A stretch of 10,018 nt of DNA. Origin: Gammaproteobacteria bacterium (lineage in GTDB: Bacteria > Pseudomonadota > Gammaproteobacteria > HK1). Below are positions 1 through 6,405 of this stretch, piece after piece (the stretch's first letter is position 1; each line of letters starts with the position of its first letter). The notes below the pieces were generated by a model. The model was not told the origin of the DNA. It worked only from the letters and a program-made list of their open reading frames with translations, and made no database searches. The stretch is taken from positions 1 through 10,018 of the forward strand of contig JAGRHX010000212.1 of assembly GCA_020444775.1 (NCBI GenBank), read 5' to 3'. A program made the position numbers and the translations under genes.

Positions 1-176
1 GGATAGCGGCGCAGCGCCGGCTTGCCGCGAAAGCGCGCGGATTGTGGGATCCTCTCCTCGGGATAACGCACCGTCACCTTTGGCGAGAACAGGTAGCGAA
101 AGGTCAGCCCGAGCCCACGCATGAGCTCGAGCAGCAACAGGGAACGAAGATAGGCCTGGATGTTTGCCAGTCTCAT
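1..176 (-). CDS. nuoI: NADH-quinone oxidoreductase subunit I (NuoI), N-terminal part, cut by window edge
   Basis: NuoI is the peripheral-arm subunit of respiratory complex I that carries two [4Fe-4S] clusters and passes electrons toward the quinone site at the membrane. The reverse complement from the ATG at 174-176 gives 58 codons starting [20 protein letters not shown]. It continues with the family pattern: an amphipathic N-terminal helix, then [18 protein letters not shown], then [13 protein letters not shown]. This matches the start of NuoI, including the YPEE and RFRG-ALRRYP signatures. The ferredoxin-like cysteine motifs would lie beyond the left edge. A good Shine-Dalgarno (GGGAGG on the minus strand) sits six bases before the ATG and supports this start. 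In the usual nuo operon nuoH lies immediately upstream, but no NuoH-like sequence is visible between 177 and 595. So nuoI is either the first gene of its unit or the cluster has been rearranged. Identification is firm; the operon status is inference. Confidence 0.9.
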   Translation of the reverse strand, partial: MRLANIQAYLRSLLLLELMRGLGLTFRYLFSPKVTVRYPEERIPQSARFRGKPALRRY

Positions 177-182
177 GACTTG

Positions 183-188
183 CCTCCC
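183..188 (-). promoter_or_regulatory. Ribosome binding site of nuoI
   Basis: The minus strand reads GGGAGG followed by six bases and the nuoI ATG. It is the best Shine-Dalgarno match near the left edge and fixes the start of nuoI at 176. Confidence 0.7.
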
Positions 189-239
189 GCGAGCGCGTGC
201 GTCGCTGCCATCCGAGCCATCCGACCCGGCCACTCGTCG

Positions 240-253
240 TTGATGCCCATCAA
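240..253. promoter_or_regulatory. Perfect dyad TTGATG-CC-CATCAA, possible operator for nuoI
   Basis: The two six-base arms are exact reverse complements around a two-base centre. The dyad abuts the minus-strand TTGACA hexamer at 254-259, which is the only -35-like box I see ahead of nuoI. A second nested pair, CGTTGA (238-243) and TCAACG (256-261), surrounds it. The position is right for a dimeric regulator acting on nuoI, but the binding protein is unknown and chance occurrence cannot be excluded. Confidence 0.3.
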
Positions 254-299
254 TGTCAACGCAGGCAACGATCAAAGGTTCCCTGCGGATGCTAACCCG

Positions 300-324
300 T
301 GTGTCGTGACATCTGCCCGACACA
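300..324. promoter_or_regulatory. Dyad with 7-base arms TGTGTCG / CGACACA, possible operator
   Basis: The arms at 300-306 and 318-324 are exact reverse complements separated by 11 bases. The central part overlaps the word GACATCTGCCCG (308-319). That word recurs exactly at 2628-2639 ahead of the fadE-type gene, and a related word, GACATCTGACC, lies at 365-375. Arm and spacer lengths suit a helix-turn-helix dimer site. Function is inferred from symmetry and repetition only. Confidence 0.3.
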
Positions 325-583
325 GCGGTGCACGGCCGCACGCGTCCTGGCACGAGTGTTGTAGGACATCTGACCAGACTGGCCGTGAATACGCATCGAC
401 AAACGGCCACCGGCTGCTTCGCCTGCAGCTCCAGCTATAGGTCGGCCAGATATTGCCTGGATACGCACTCTGAATCCGGCCCATTTCCACCGTCCGTCGG
501 TGCATATGCGCAACGGCAAGGACCCCTGACAGCCACGTGCGACCAGCACTGCTCGACTTGTGTACCGTTCCCGATCACCGAAT

Positions 584-588
584 GAGGG
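584..588 (+). promoter_or_regulatory. Ribosome binding site selecting the start at 596
   Basis: GAGGG lies seven bases before the ATG at 596. The alternative in-frame GTG at 560 has no comparable site upstream, so the shorter protein is preferred. Confidence 0.55.
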
Positions 589-595
589 CATCCAG

Positions 596-1321
596 ATGTT
601 GTGGATACCATTTCGACTTGTATATCAACACCGGCGGTGGCAACCGGAGCGGTCGACATCCGCCGCGAATGACCGACCACATCCGTACCATGACCGGCGA
701 CATGGGTGGTGGACGGGGCTGACGCTGGCGCTGCTGTTCAATGGTTTGCAGCCGACACCCAGCGGAGCGGCACAGACCGAGATCTACCGATCGACCGGCG
801 AGTCCAACGAACCGCTCTACACAGATACGCCAGCCAGCCCGGATGCTCGGGAGGTGGAGCTGCCGCCACCTTCCAGCGTCGAAATGCGGCCCGATGTGGA
901 GGCGCAACGGCGACTCGCCGTGCCGGCGAGCCCGGACCGGGGGCGTGAGCGCCCAAGCCACACGCGGTCGACATCGGCACATGCCGACTTCGCCATTGCC
1001 CGTCCGGCACCAGATGCGGCGGTGCGCTCGAACCAGGGCCAGGTGCAGGTCGTGCTAGAGCTCCCCGATGCACTCGAGCCTGGACAGCGCGTCTTGCTGT
1101 ATATGGATGGCACGCGACAAGGCGCCGATGCTGGCACGGGCACGGTGATCCTGGATGCGATCGAACGCGGCACCCATACCCTGGTGGCCGAGATCGTCAG
1201 CGCCGATGGCAGGACCATCGCTCGGACCGATCCGCGACGCTTTCACCTGCTGAGGGCCTCGGCGATCAACCAACCCGGCGGACCCGATCTACCGGGCGGC
1301 GCGGGTTCCACCAGCAGATAG
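596..1321 (+). CDS. DUF4124-like exported protein
   Basis: This predicted 241-residue protein has no known biochemical activity. A long basic N-region (residues 1-37) precedes a hydrophobic stretch at about 38-50 (WWTGLTLALLFNGL) and an SGAAQ-like cleavage site near residue 58, so export to the periplasm is likely. Directly after it, TEIYRS...LYTDTP...EVELPPP (about 61-92) resembles the short DUF4124 domain of gammaproteobacterial envelope proteins. The usual tryptophan-valine-aspartate core is poorly kept. A proline- and arginine-rich linker (about 93-130) leads to a C-terminal beta-sandwich-like segment (about 131-220, FAIARPAPDAAVRSNQG to RFHLLR). The pattern of that segment, with a VLLYMDG strand and RGTHTLVAEIVSADGR, recurs in other DUF4124 proteins. 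The tail is glycine- and proline-rich. The ATG at 596 is chosen over the GTG at 560 because of its ribosome site, but the 37-residue region before the hydrophobic stretch is unusually long. The CHAD gene follows after three bases, suggesting co-transcription. Confidence 0.7.
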   Translation: MLWIPFRLVYQHRRWQPERSTSAANDRPHPYHDRRHGWWTGLTLALLFNGLQPTPSGAAQTEIYRSTGESNEPLYTDTPASPDAREVELPPPSSVEMRPDVEAQRRLAVPASPDRGRERPSHTRSTSAHADFAIARPAPDAAVRSNQGQVQVVLELPDALEPGQRVLLYMDGTRQGADAGTGTVILDAIERGTHTLVAEIVSADGRTIARTDPRRFHLLRASAINQPGGPDLPGGAGSTSR

Positions 1322-1324
1322 ACC

Positions 1325-2248
1325 ATGGCTTACCGTCTGGGAGAAGACGAAGCAGCCATTGCCGGTATCCAACGCGTCCTGGAGCAGCAGGTCTCGAGAG
1401 CGATAGCGAGCATCGACGATGACGATCTGACTCGATCCGAGGCGGTCCACGACGTACGCAAGCGCTGCAAGAAGATCCGCGCGGCGCTGCGGCTGATCCG
1501 AACCGAGCATGCGGCGCTCTACAGGCTGGAGAACAGCTGGTACCGAGACTGTGCGCGTCGTCTGTCTGCACTGCGCGACGCGCACGTGAATCTGAAGACA
1601 TTGAAGCGACTCGGCGCTTGCAAGGATTCGAACGAGCTGACCGATATCCTCGCGTTCACCGCGGATTGTCTGCGCGAGCACCAGTGCCTCGACGCCGCGG
1701 CGCACTCGCAGGTCATACCACGACTCGTCGCGGCGCGAATCGACCTGCAGACGGGTCGCGAACGGCTGGGCCAATGGCAAGCGCCGAAGGTCGGACCCTG
1801 CGCGGACAACCAGATGCTCGTCACGGGGCTGCGCAAGACCTACGCACGCGCGCGCTCGGCGATGCGGCTTACGTTCCGAAGGCCAGAAGACGAACACATC
1901 CACCAGTGGCGCAAGCGCGTCAAGTACCACTACCACCACCTGCGTCTGCTACAACGAAGCTGGCCGGGACCGATGCGCGCACGGGCACGGGAAGCGCATC
2001 GACTCTCCCGGTTGCTCGGTGAAGATCACGACCTGGCAACCTTGGAGGTCGCCCTACTACAGGTCACAAACGGCACGGCTGACCAGCGATGGCCGATTGC
2101 GCCGCTGCTGGCATTGATACAACACCGTCAGCAATCTCTGCGTGCCACTGCCCGACCGCTCGGCGCGAGACTCTTCACGGAGCCACCCCGGCGCTTTGGC
2201 GAGCGCATCGGTCGATATCAGCGGGCGTTGCCGATCTGCTCGCCCTGA
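1325..2248 (+). CDS. CHAD domain-containing protein
   Basis: CHAD (conserved histidine alpha-helical domain) proteins are helical, strongly basic proteins. Studied members bind inorganic polyphosphate and can associate with polyphosphate granules. The 307 residues fit a stand-alone CHAD protein. The N-terminus MAYRLGEDEA is typical. The first half carries AVHDVRKRCKKIRAALRLIR (residues 40-59, with His42, Arg45, Lys46, Lys49, Lys50). The second half carries the matching HIHQWRKRVKYHYHHLRLL (191-209, with His193, Arg196, Lys197, Lys200). A conserved-looking LLGEDHDLATL follows at 230-240. The two-fold internal repeat of basic helices with a leading histidine is the family hallmark. No fused CYTH triphosphatase domain is present. 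The start is only three bases after the preceding gene and has no strong Shine-Dalgarno, consistent with translational coupling. The cellular role here is inferred from the family only. Confidence 0.88.
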   Translation: MAYRLGEDEAAIAGIQRVLEQQVSRAIASIDDDDLTRSEAVHDVRKRCKKIRAALRLIRTEHAALYRLENSWYRDCARRLSALRDAHVNLKTLKRLGACKDSNELTDILAFTADCLREHQCLDAAAHSQVIPRLVAARIDLQTGRERLGQWQAPKVGPCADNQMLVTGLRKTYARARSAMRLTFRRPEDEHIHQWRKRVKYHYHHLRLLQRSWPGPMRARAREAHRLSRLLGEDHDLATLEVALLQVTNGTADQRWPIAPLLALIQHRQQSLRATARPLGARLFTEPPRRFGERIGRYQRALPICSP

Positions 2249-2554
2249 GAAGCGAGCGCACAGCAGGGATGGCAGTTGCTACCACCATTGTGTGGCGCAC
2301 ATCCGCACGCCTGTCCAGCAAAGCTCAAGGCCGTCGCAGCGCGAACGCTCGTTGAAGCCGAAGCGCAATAGCCTCGTTGCCAACCTGGGCCTTCACGTGG
2401 ACATCGAAAACGACGGTCCGGACGGGAACCAAGCCCAGACTCGCCACATAACTCGTGTCGCCGATCGCCTGCATCGTTCGCACCTGAACAGCAATGAACT
2501 GCCGGGGCGACCGCGGGCATGGTGCATCTGCCCCGGTGCGTGGCGCAAAGGGCC

Positions 2555-2568
2555 CTGCGCGCGCGCAG
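2555..2568. repeat. Perfect 14-base palindrome CTGCGCGCGCGCAG
   Basis: The 14 bases equal their own reverse complement. The core is an alternating CG run, which arises easily in GC-rich DNA, so the regulatory value is uncertain. It lies about 200 bases ahead of the fadE-type gene. Confidence 0.3.
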
Positions 2569-2615
2569 TATCCAGACCGGTCCCGGATCACGCTGCAAGA
2601 CGGATGACGAGCCGC

Positions 2616-2637
2616 GGCAGGTCCCAGGACATCTGCC
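2616..2637. promoter_or_regulatory. Imperfect hairpin sharing a 12-base word with the left intergenic region
   Basis: The left arm GGCAGGTCC pairs with GGAC plus CTGCC on the right, with a two-base AT bulge and a CA centre. The right arm overlaps GACATCTGCCCG (2628-2639), which also occurs at 308-319 inside the 300-324 dyad. It may be an operator or RNA structure ahead of the fad operon. There is no T-run after it, so it is a poor terminator candidate. Confidence 0.3.
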
Positions 2638-2758
2638 CGCATGAAGGCGTCGCCACTTATCGCCATGGCATGTCGGTTGCACCACACCCGTTGCTGACAC
2701 CAACACCCGTATGTGGCTGTAAGCCTCGACCAGGCTCGCTCTCCACCTCGTACGACAT

Positions 2759-2762
2759 GAGG
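2759..2762 (+). promoter_or_regulatory. Ribosome binding site before the triple ATG of the fadE-type gene
   Basis: GAGG lies two bases before the ATG at 2765, five before that at 2768 and eight before that at 2771. The spacing argues against the first ATG and fits the second or third. Confidence 0.5.
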
Positions 2763-2767
2763 CAATG

Positions 2768-5047
2768 ATGATGAACATCGCGCCTTCGGGTCTTCGCACC
2801 ACGCTCTTCACCAAACCGCTGTTCGCTCTGGCACGCCGGGCATTGCCATCCATGTCCGACACCGAACGTCAGGCACTGGAGGTAGGCGATACCTGGTGGG
2901 ATGCCGAACTGTTCACCGGCAATCCCGATTGGCAAGAACTGCTCGACTGCCCGGCGGGGGCGCTCAGCGAGGAGGAGCAGGCGTTTCTCGACGGCCCTTG
3001 TGAGCGCCTGTGTGCAATGATCGATGACTGGGACGTGAACTGGCATCGCCGTGATCTGCCACCACAGGTCTGGTCCTTCCTGAAGACGCATCGCTTCTTC
3101 GGCATGATCATTCCCAAGCGCCATGGTGGCCTCGGATTCTCGGCGTTGGCTCACTCCGAGGTCGTGCGCAAGATCGCATCCCGCAGCGCCACCGCGGCGG
3201 TCACCGTCATGGTGCCGAACTCGCTCGGCCCCGGGGAGCTGCTGCTGCAGTTCGGTACCCGGGCGCAGCAGGCCTATTGGCTGCCCAGACTGGCCCGGGG
3301 ACTGGAGATTCCGTGCTTCGGGCTGACCAGCCCGGAGGCCGGTTCGGATGCCGCGGCCATGCAGGATCGCGGCGTCATCTGCGAAGGACGGCACCCGACC
3401 AGCGGCGAGAGCGTGCTCGGCATGCGGCTCAACTGGCACAAGCGCTACATCACGCTGGGGCCGGTGGCGACGGTGTTGGGACTCGCCTTCAAGCTGAGCG
3501 ATCCCCATCGTCTGCTCGGCGACACAGCGGAGCTGGGCATCACCGTCGCCCTGGTGCCCACCCACCTGCCCGGCATCGAGATCGGCCGGCGCCACCTGCC
3601 TTCGTACCAGAGCTTCCAGAACGGTCCGAACCGCGGACGGGACGTATTCGTGCCACTTCACTGGATCATCGGCGGTCCAGACCGCATCGGTGACGGTTGG
3701 ATGATGCTCATGAGCGCGCTGGCGGTCGGGCGTGGGATCTCACTGCCATCTCTGTCCGCGGCGGCCACCGCGTTGTCGGCCCGGACCACCGGCGCCTATG
3801 CCAGGGTCCGCGAACAGTTCGGCATCCCCATCGGCCAGTTCGAAGGCGTGCAGGCTCGGCTGGCTCGGCTCGCCGGTGTTGCCTATCAGCTGGATGCAGC
3901 ACGCACTTTCACCTGTTGCGGACTGGACCAGGGGCTGAAGCTGTCGGTCATCTCCGCGATCATGAAGGCGCATGCCACCTACCGTATGCGCGTCGCCGTG
4001 GACGATGCCATGGACGTGCACGCGGGCAAGGCCGTCATCGACGGTCCTCGCAACTATCTGGGCGCGTTGTACCGGGCAGTTCCTGTGGGCATCACGGTCG
4101 AGGGCGCGAACATCCTGACCCGAAATCTCATCGTCTTCGGGCAGGGCGCCATTCGCTGTCATCCGTACCTGCGCGATGAGCTGCACGCGCTACAAAGCGC
4201 CGACACCGCGGACGGGCTGCGTCACTTCGATCGCGTGGTGTGGCGACACGTCGGCCACATCATTGCCACGGCCGCACGCACCTGCTTGCGCAACTGGAGC
4301 GGCACACGGCTCGCACCCAATCCGACGGGGACCCCGGTCGCCGGACACTTTCGCATGCTGTCCAGCATGTCCAGCACTTTCGCCCTGCTCGCGGATGCCG
4401 CGCTACTCTCGCTTGGCGGCGAGTTGAAGCGACGCGAGCTGCTGTCAGCACGGCTCGGCGACATCCTCTCCGAGCTGTTCCTGGCATCGGCAGTGCTGAA
4501 GCGTTTCCACGATGACGGGCACCCCGCCGCCGACCGGCCGGTGGTCGACTACTGCCTGAGCTGTGCGCGGGTGCGCATGGACCTGAGCATCCGCCAGATC
4601 CTGCAGAATCTGCCCAATCGCTTGCTCGCGACCGCCCTGCGTCCGATCGTGCAACCATTGCGACCATCGATGCGCGGACCGACGGACGAGCTGATCGTGC
4701 GTACTGCAAACCTCCTGCAGACACCTTCCGCCACGCGAGAACGCCTGACCGCAGGTCTGCACCTGGGCACCGGGGCGGACGCGGTTGCCGTGCTGGAGCG
4801 GGCCTTCGAGCAGGTGTGCGACTGCGCACCCCTCGAGGAGCGGCTGCGCGATGCCGACTGCGCGAGCCCACGTGAGGGGCTGGAGAGAGGCATCATCGAT
4901 CGGCACGAACATGCCCGCCTGGTGCAGGCGGCGACGCTGGTCTCGGCCGCGATAGAGGTGGATGACTTCGACCCCGCCACGCTCACGCCGATGACCGCCG
5001 ATGCCTGGGAAGGCAACGGCTCAGCTTCCGTGGGAGTGCGGTCATGA
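2768..5047 (+). CDS. fadE: FadE-type acyl-CoA dehydrogenase
   Basis: This enzyme catalyses the first step of beta-oxidation, FAD-dependent oxidation of acyl-CoA to trans-2-enoyl-CoA. The translation tracks E. coli FadE along its whole length. Counting from the first ATG (2765), it shows EEEQAFLDGP (69-78), FFGMIIPKRHGGLGFSALAH (111-130), PNSLGPGELL (151-160), the SPEAGSD loop (189-195), and LNWHKRYITLGPVATVLGLAF (222-242). These are followed by VEGANILTRNLIVFGQGAIRCHPY (445-468), the strongest FadE signature. The FadE-specific C-terminal region (DUF1974 type) spans about 480-740, including LKRRELLSARLGDILSELFLASAVLKR and the closing VDDFDP. Three adjacent ATGs occur; ribosome-site spacing favours 2768 or 2771. 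The N-terminus begins shortly before the MSDTERQALEVGDTWWD block, so it lacks the hydrophobic leader of E. coli FadE (760 or fewer residues against 814). Its last four bases overlap the thiolase start. Confidence 0.93.
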   Translation: MMNIAPSGLRTTLFTKPLFALARRALPSMSDTERQALEVGDTWWDAELFTGNPDWQELLDCPAGALSEEEQAFLDGPCERLCAMIDDWDVNWHRRDLPPQVWSFLKTHRFFGMIIPKRHGGLGFSALAHSEVVRKIASRSATAAVTVMVPNSLGPGELLLQFGTRAQQAYWLPRLARGLEIPCFGLTSPEAGSDAAAMQDRGVICEGRHPTSGESVLGMRLNWHKRYITLGPVATVLGLAFKLSDPHRLLGDTAELGITVALVPTHLPGIEIGRRHLPSYQSFQNGPNRGRDVFVPLHWIIGGPDRIGDGWMMLMSALAVGRGISLPSLSAAATALSARTTGAYARVREQFGIPIGQFEGVQARLARLAGVAYQLDAARTFTCCGLDQGLKLSVISAIMKAHATYRMRVAVDDAMDVHAGKAVIDGPRNYLGALYRAVPVGITVEGANILTRNLIVFGQGAIRCHPYLRDELHALQSADTADGLRHFDRVVWRHVGHIIATAARTCLRNWSGTRLAPNPTGTPVAGHFRMLSSMSSTFALLADAALLSLGGELKRRELLSARLGDILSELFLASAVLKRFHDDGHPAADRPVVDYCLSCARVRMDLSIRQILQNLPNRLLATALRPIVQPLRPSMRGPTDELIVRTANLLQTPSATRERLTAGLHLGTGADAVAVLERAFEQVCDCAPLEERLRDADCASPREGLERGIIDRHEHARLVQAATLVSAAIEVDDFDPATLTPMTADAWEGNGSASVGVRS

Positions 5048-6405
5048 GTGGCCGATCGGTGTTTCTGGTGGACGGTGCTCGAACCCCGTTCCTGAAGACG
5101 CGCGGCCGTCCCGGTCCCTTCACGCCGGTCGACCTGGCGGTGCAGTGCGGGCGCCCATTGCTGCTACGACAGCCACTGTCGGTCGACGCGGTCGACGGCG
5201 TCGTGCTGGGCTGCGTCAACGTGCGTGCCGACGAGATGAACCCGGCCCGCATCGCGGCTCAGCGGCTGGGCCTACCGGCTACGGTGCCGGCCTACAACGT
5301 TCAGATCAACTGTGGCTCGGGCATGCTCTCGGTCGAGAGCGCCATGCAGGCCATTCGTACCGGCCGGGCTGACCTGATGCTCGCCGGTGGCGCCGAGGCA
5401 CTGTCCCACACACCGCTGGTGCTCTCGGACCAGGCCGTCGAGTGGCTCGCCAGCGTGAGAACCGCCACCGGCATCAAACAGCGTTTGTCCCGGCTGGCCC
5501 GCTTCCGTCCCGGATATCTGAAGCCGGTGGTCGCTCTGGAGCGAGGCCTCACCGATCCGATTGTCGACTTGAGCATGGGACAGACAGCTGAGGTGCTGGC
5601 GCACCGCTTCGGTATCGAGCGCAGGCACAGCGACACCTATGCCCTGCAAAGTCACCAGCGTCTGGCCCATGCGCAGACCCAGGGTCTGCTCGACACCGAG
5701 CTCCTGCCCATCGCCGACGACGCAGGCAGGCTGTATACCCACGACGACGGGGTTCGTGTCGATACCGACCTGCAGCAGCTGTCGCGTCTGAAGCCGGTCT
5801 TCGAGCCGCCACACGGTCAGGTCACCGCCGGCAACAGCTCGCAGATCAGCGATGGCGCCTCGTGGCTCATGCTTGCATCGGAGCGCGCCTGTGAACGTCA
5901 TGAACTATCCCCCAGGGCACGGATCATGGACAGCGCGTGGTGCGCGCTGGATCCATCGATCATGGGCCTCGCCCCGACCTTGTGCATCGCGGAACTGTTA
6001 CACCGCCATCGGCTGTCACTGGACGACATCGATGCCTTCGAGATCAACGAGGCATTCGCCGCTCAGGTCCTCGCCTGTCTGGCCGCGCTCGAGGACGACG
6101 AATATTGCCGACAGGTGCTGGGCTCCCCGGCGGCGATCGGTCCAATCGACGAGCAGCGACTCAACCTCGATGGTGGCGCCATCAGCCTGGGCCACCCGGT
6201 AGGTGCGAGCGGCAATCGGATCACGCTGCATCTGATGCACGTGCTGGAGCGTGTCGGCGGCCGTCTGGGTATAGCCACCGAGTGCATTGGTGGCGGTCAA
6301 GGTGGCGCCATGCTCCTCGAGCGTTGTCAGAACACCACCAACGGCCAACAGCCGCATCGTGATCGTGACACGGACGCCGCCAGCGCCACGAGGACCGACT
6401 CATGA
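5044..6405 (+). CDS. Thiolase (acetyl-CoA C-acyltransferase), FadI/FadA-like
   Basis: It cleaves 3-ketoacyl-CoA with CoA to give acetyl-CoA and a shortened acyl-CoA, the last step of each beta-oxidation turn. The 453 residues include all thiolase landmarks. VDGARTPF is at 9-16 and the nucleophile Cys90 sits in NVQINCGSGM. TAGNSSQISDGAS is at 261-273, NEAFAAQV at 335-342, and GGAISLGHPVGASG at 377-390 with the catalytic His384. The second cysteine is Cys414 in ECIGGGQGGAM. Relatives usually read NCASGMQ around the nucleophile, so the GSGML variant is slightly off-consensus but keeps the cysteine. The final 25 residues after the last core strand are hydrophilic and look like a poorly conserved tail. 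GGGAG seven bases ahead supports the ATG at 5044, which overlaps the stop of the dehydrogenase gene by four bases. An ATGA overlap also joins it to the next gene. Long- versus short-chain preference cannot be told from sequence. Confidence 0.93.
   Translation: MSGRSVFLVDGARTPFLKTRGRPGPFTPVDLAVQCGRPLLLRQPLSVDAVDGVVLGCVNVRADEMNPARIAAQRLGLPATVPAYNVQINCGSGMLSVESAMQAIRTGRADLMLAGGAEALSHTPLVLSDQAVEWLASVRTATGIKQRLSRLARFRPGYLKPVVALERGLTDPIVDLSMGQTAEVLAHRFGIERRHSDTYALQSHQRLAHAQTQGLLDTELLPIADDAGRLYTHDDGVRVDTDLQQLSRLKPVFEPPHGQVTAGNSSQISDGASWLMLASERACERHELSPRARIMDSAWCALDPSIMGLAPTLCIAELLHRHRLSLDDIDAFEINEAFAAQVLACLAALEDDEYCRQVLGSPAAIGPIDEQRLNLDGGAISLGHPVGASGNRITLHLMHVLERVGGRLGIATECIGGGQGGAMLLERCQNTTNGQQPHRDRDTDAASATRTDS

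Larger units (their letters stand above)
177..595. other. Intergenic region between leftward nuoI and the rightward DUF4124-like gene
   Basis: About 420 bases separate two divergently oriented genes. Open frames exist on both strands, but none resembles a known protein or has a matching ribosome site; they look like high-GC chance frames. The stretch should contain the promoters of both neighbours. On the minus strand a TTGACA hexamer (254-259) lies about 80 bases before nuoI and could be a -35 box, but no good -10 follows at 16-18 bases. Two dyads (240-253 and 300-324) are listed separately. An octamer palindrome, GCATATGC, lies at 502-509. There is no terminator-like hairpin followed by a T-run. 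Confidence 0.6.
2249..2764. other. Intergenic region upstream of the beta-oxidation operon
   Basis: These 516 bases contain no gene I can support. Frames on both strands stay open for long distances, but their translations are rich in arginine, histidine, cysteine and proline and match nothing I recognise. The region should include the end of the DUF4124/CHAD transcript and the promoter of the fadE operon. I found no clear stem-plus-T-run terminator and no good -35/-10 pair. Visible elements are a palindrome at 2555-2568, a hairpin at 2616-2637, and a direct repeat ACACCCGT at 2684-2691 and 2703-2710. The repeats are 19 bases apart, about two helical turns, and could be an activator site. A doubtful 49-codon leftward ORF lies at 2325-2474. 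Confidence 0.55.

Noticed and set aside
365..385. FadR-like site: the minus strand reads CTGGTCAGATGT, similar to E. coli FadR operators
   Set aside because: Only one half matches well, it lies ahead of the DUF4124-like gene rather than the fad operon, and such a short match is expected by chance.
42..440. Rightward frame of 132 codons at the left edge
   Set aside because: Its first third is antisense to the NuoI coding sequence, and the rest is cysteine-, histidine- and arginine-rich with no recognisable domain.
599..628. TTGTGG / TATATC promoter-like pair inside the start of the DUF4124-like gene
   Set aside because: The -35 match is poor and no in-frame start codon exists between it and the hydrophobic signal region.
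2252..2351. Terminator after the CHAD gene from GCGAGCG and CGCTCG arms
   Set aside because: The arms are almost 90 bases apart and no T-run follows; the closer TGTG-GCG-CACA stem is only four pairs.
2657..3661. Long leftward open frame opposite the 5' part of the fadE-type gene (334 codons)
   Set aside because: It is antisense to a clearly conserved FadE coding region, its translation resembles no protein I know, and long antisense frames are expected in GC-rich genes.
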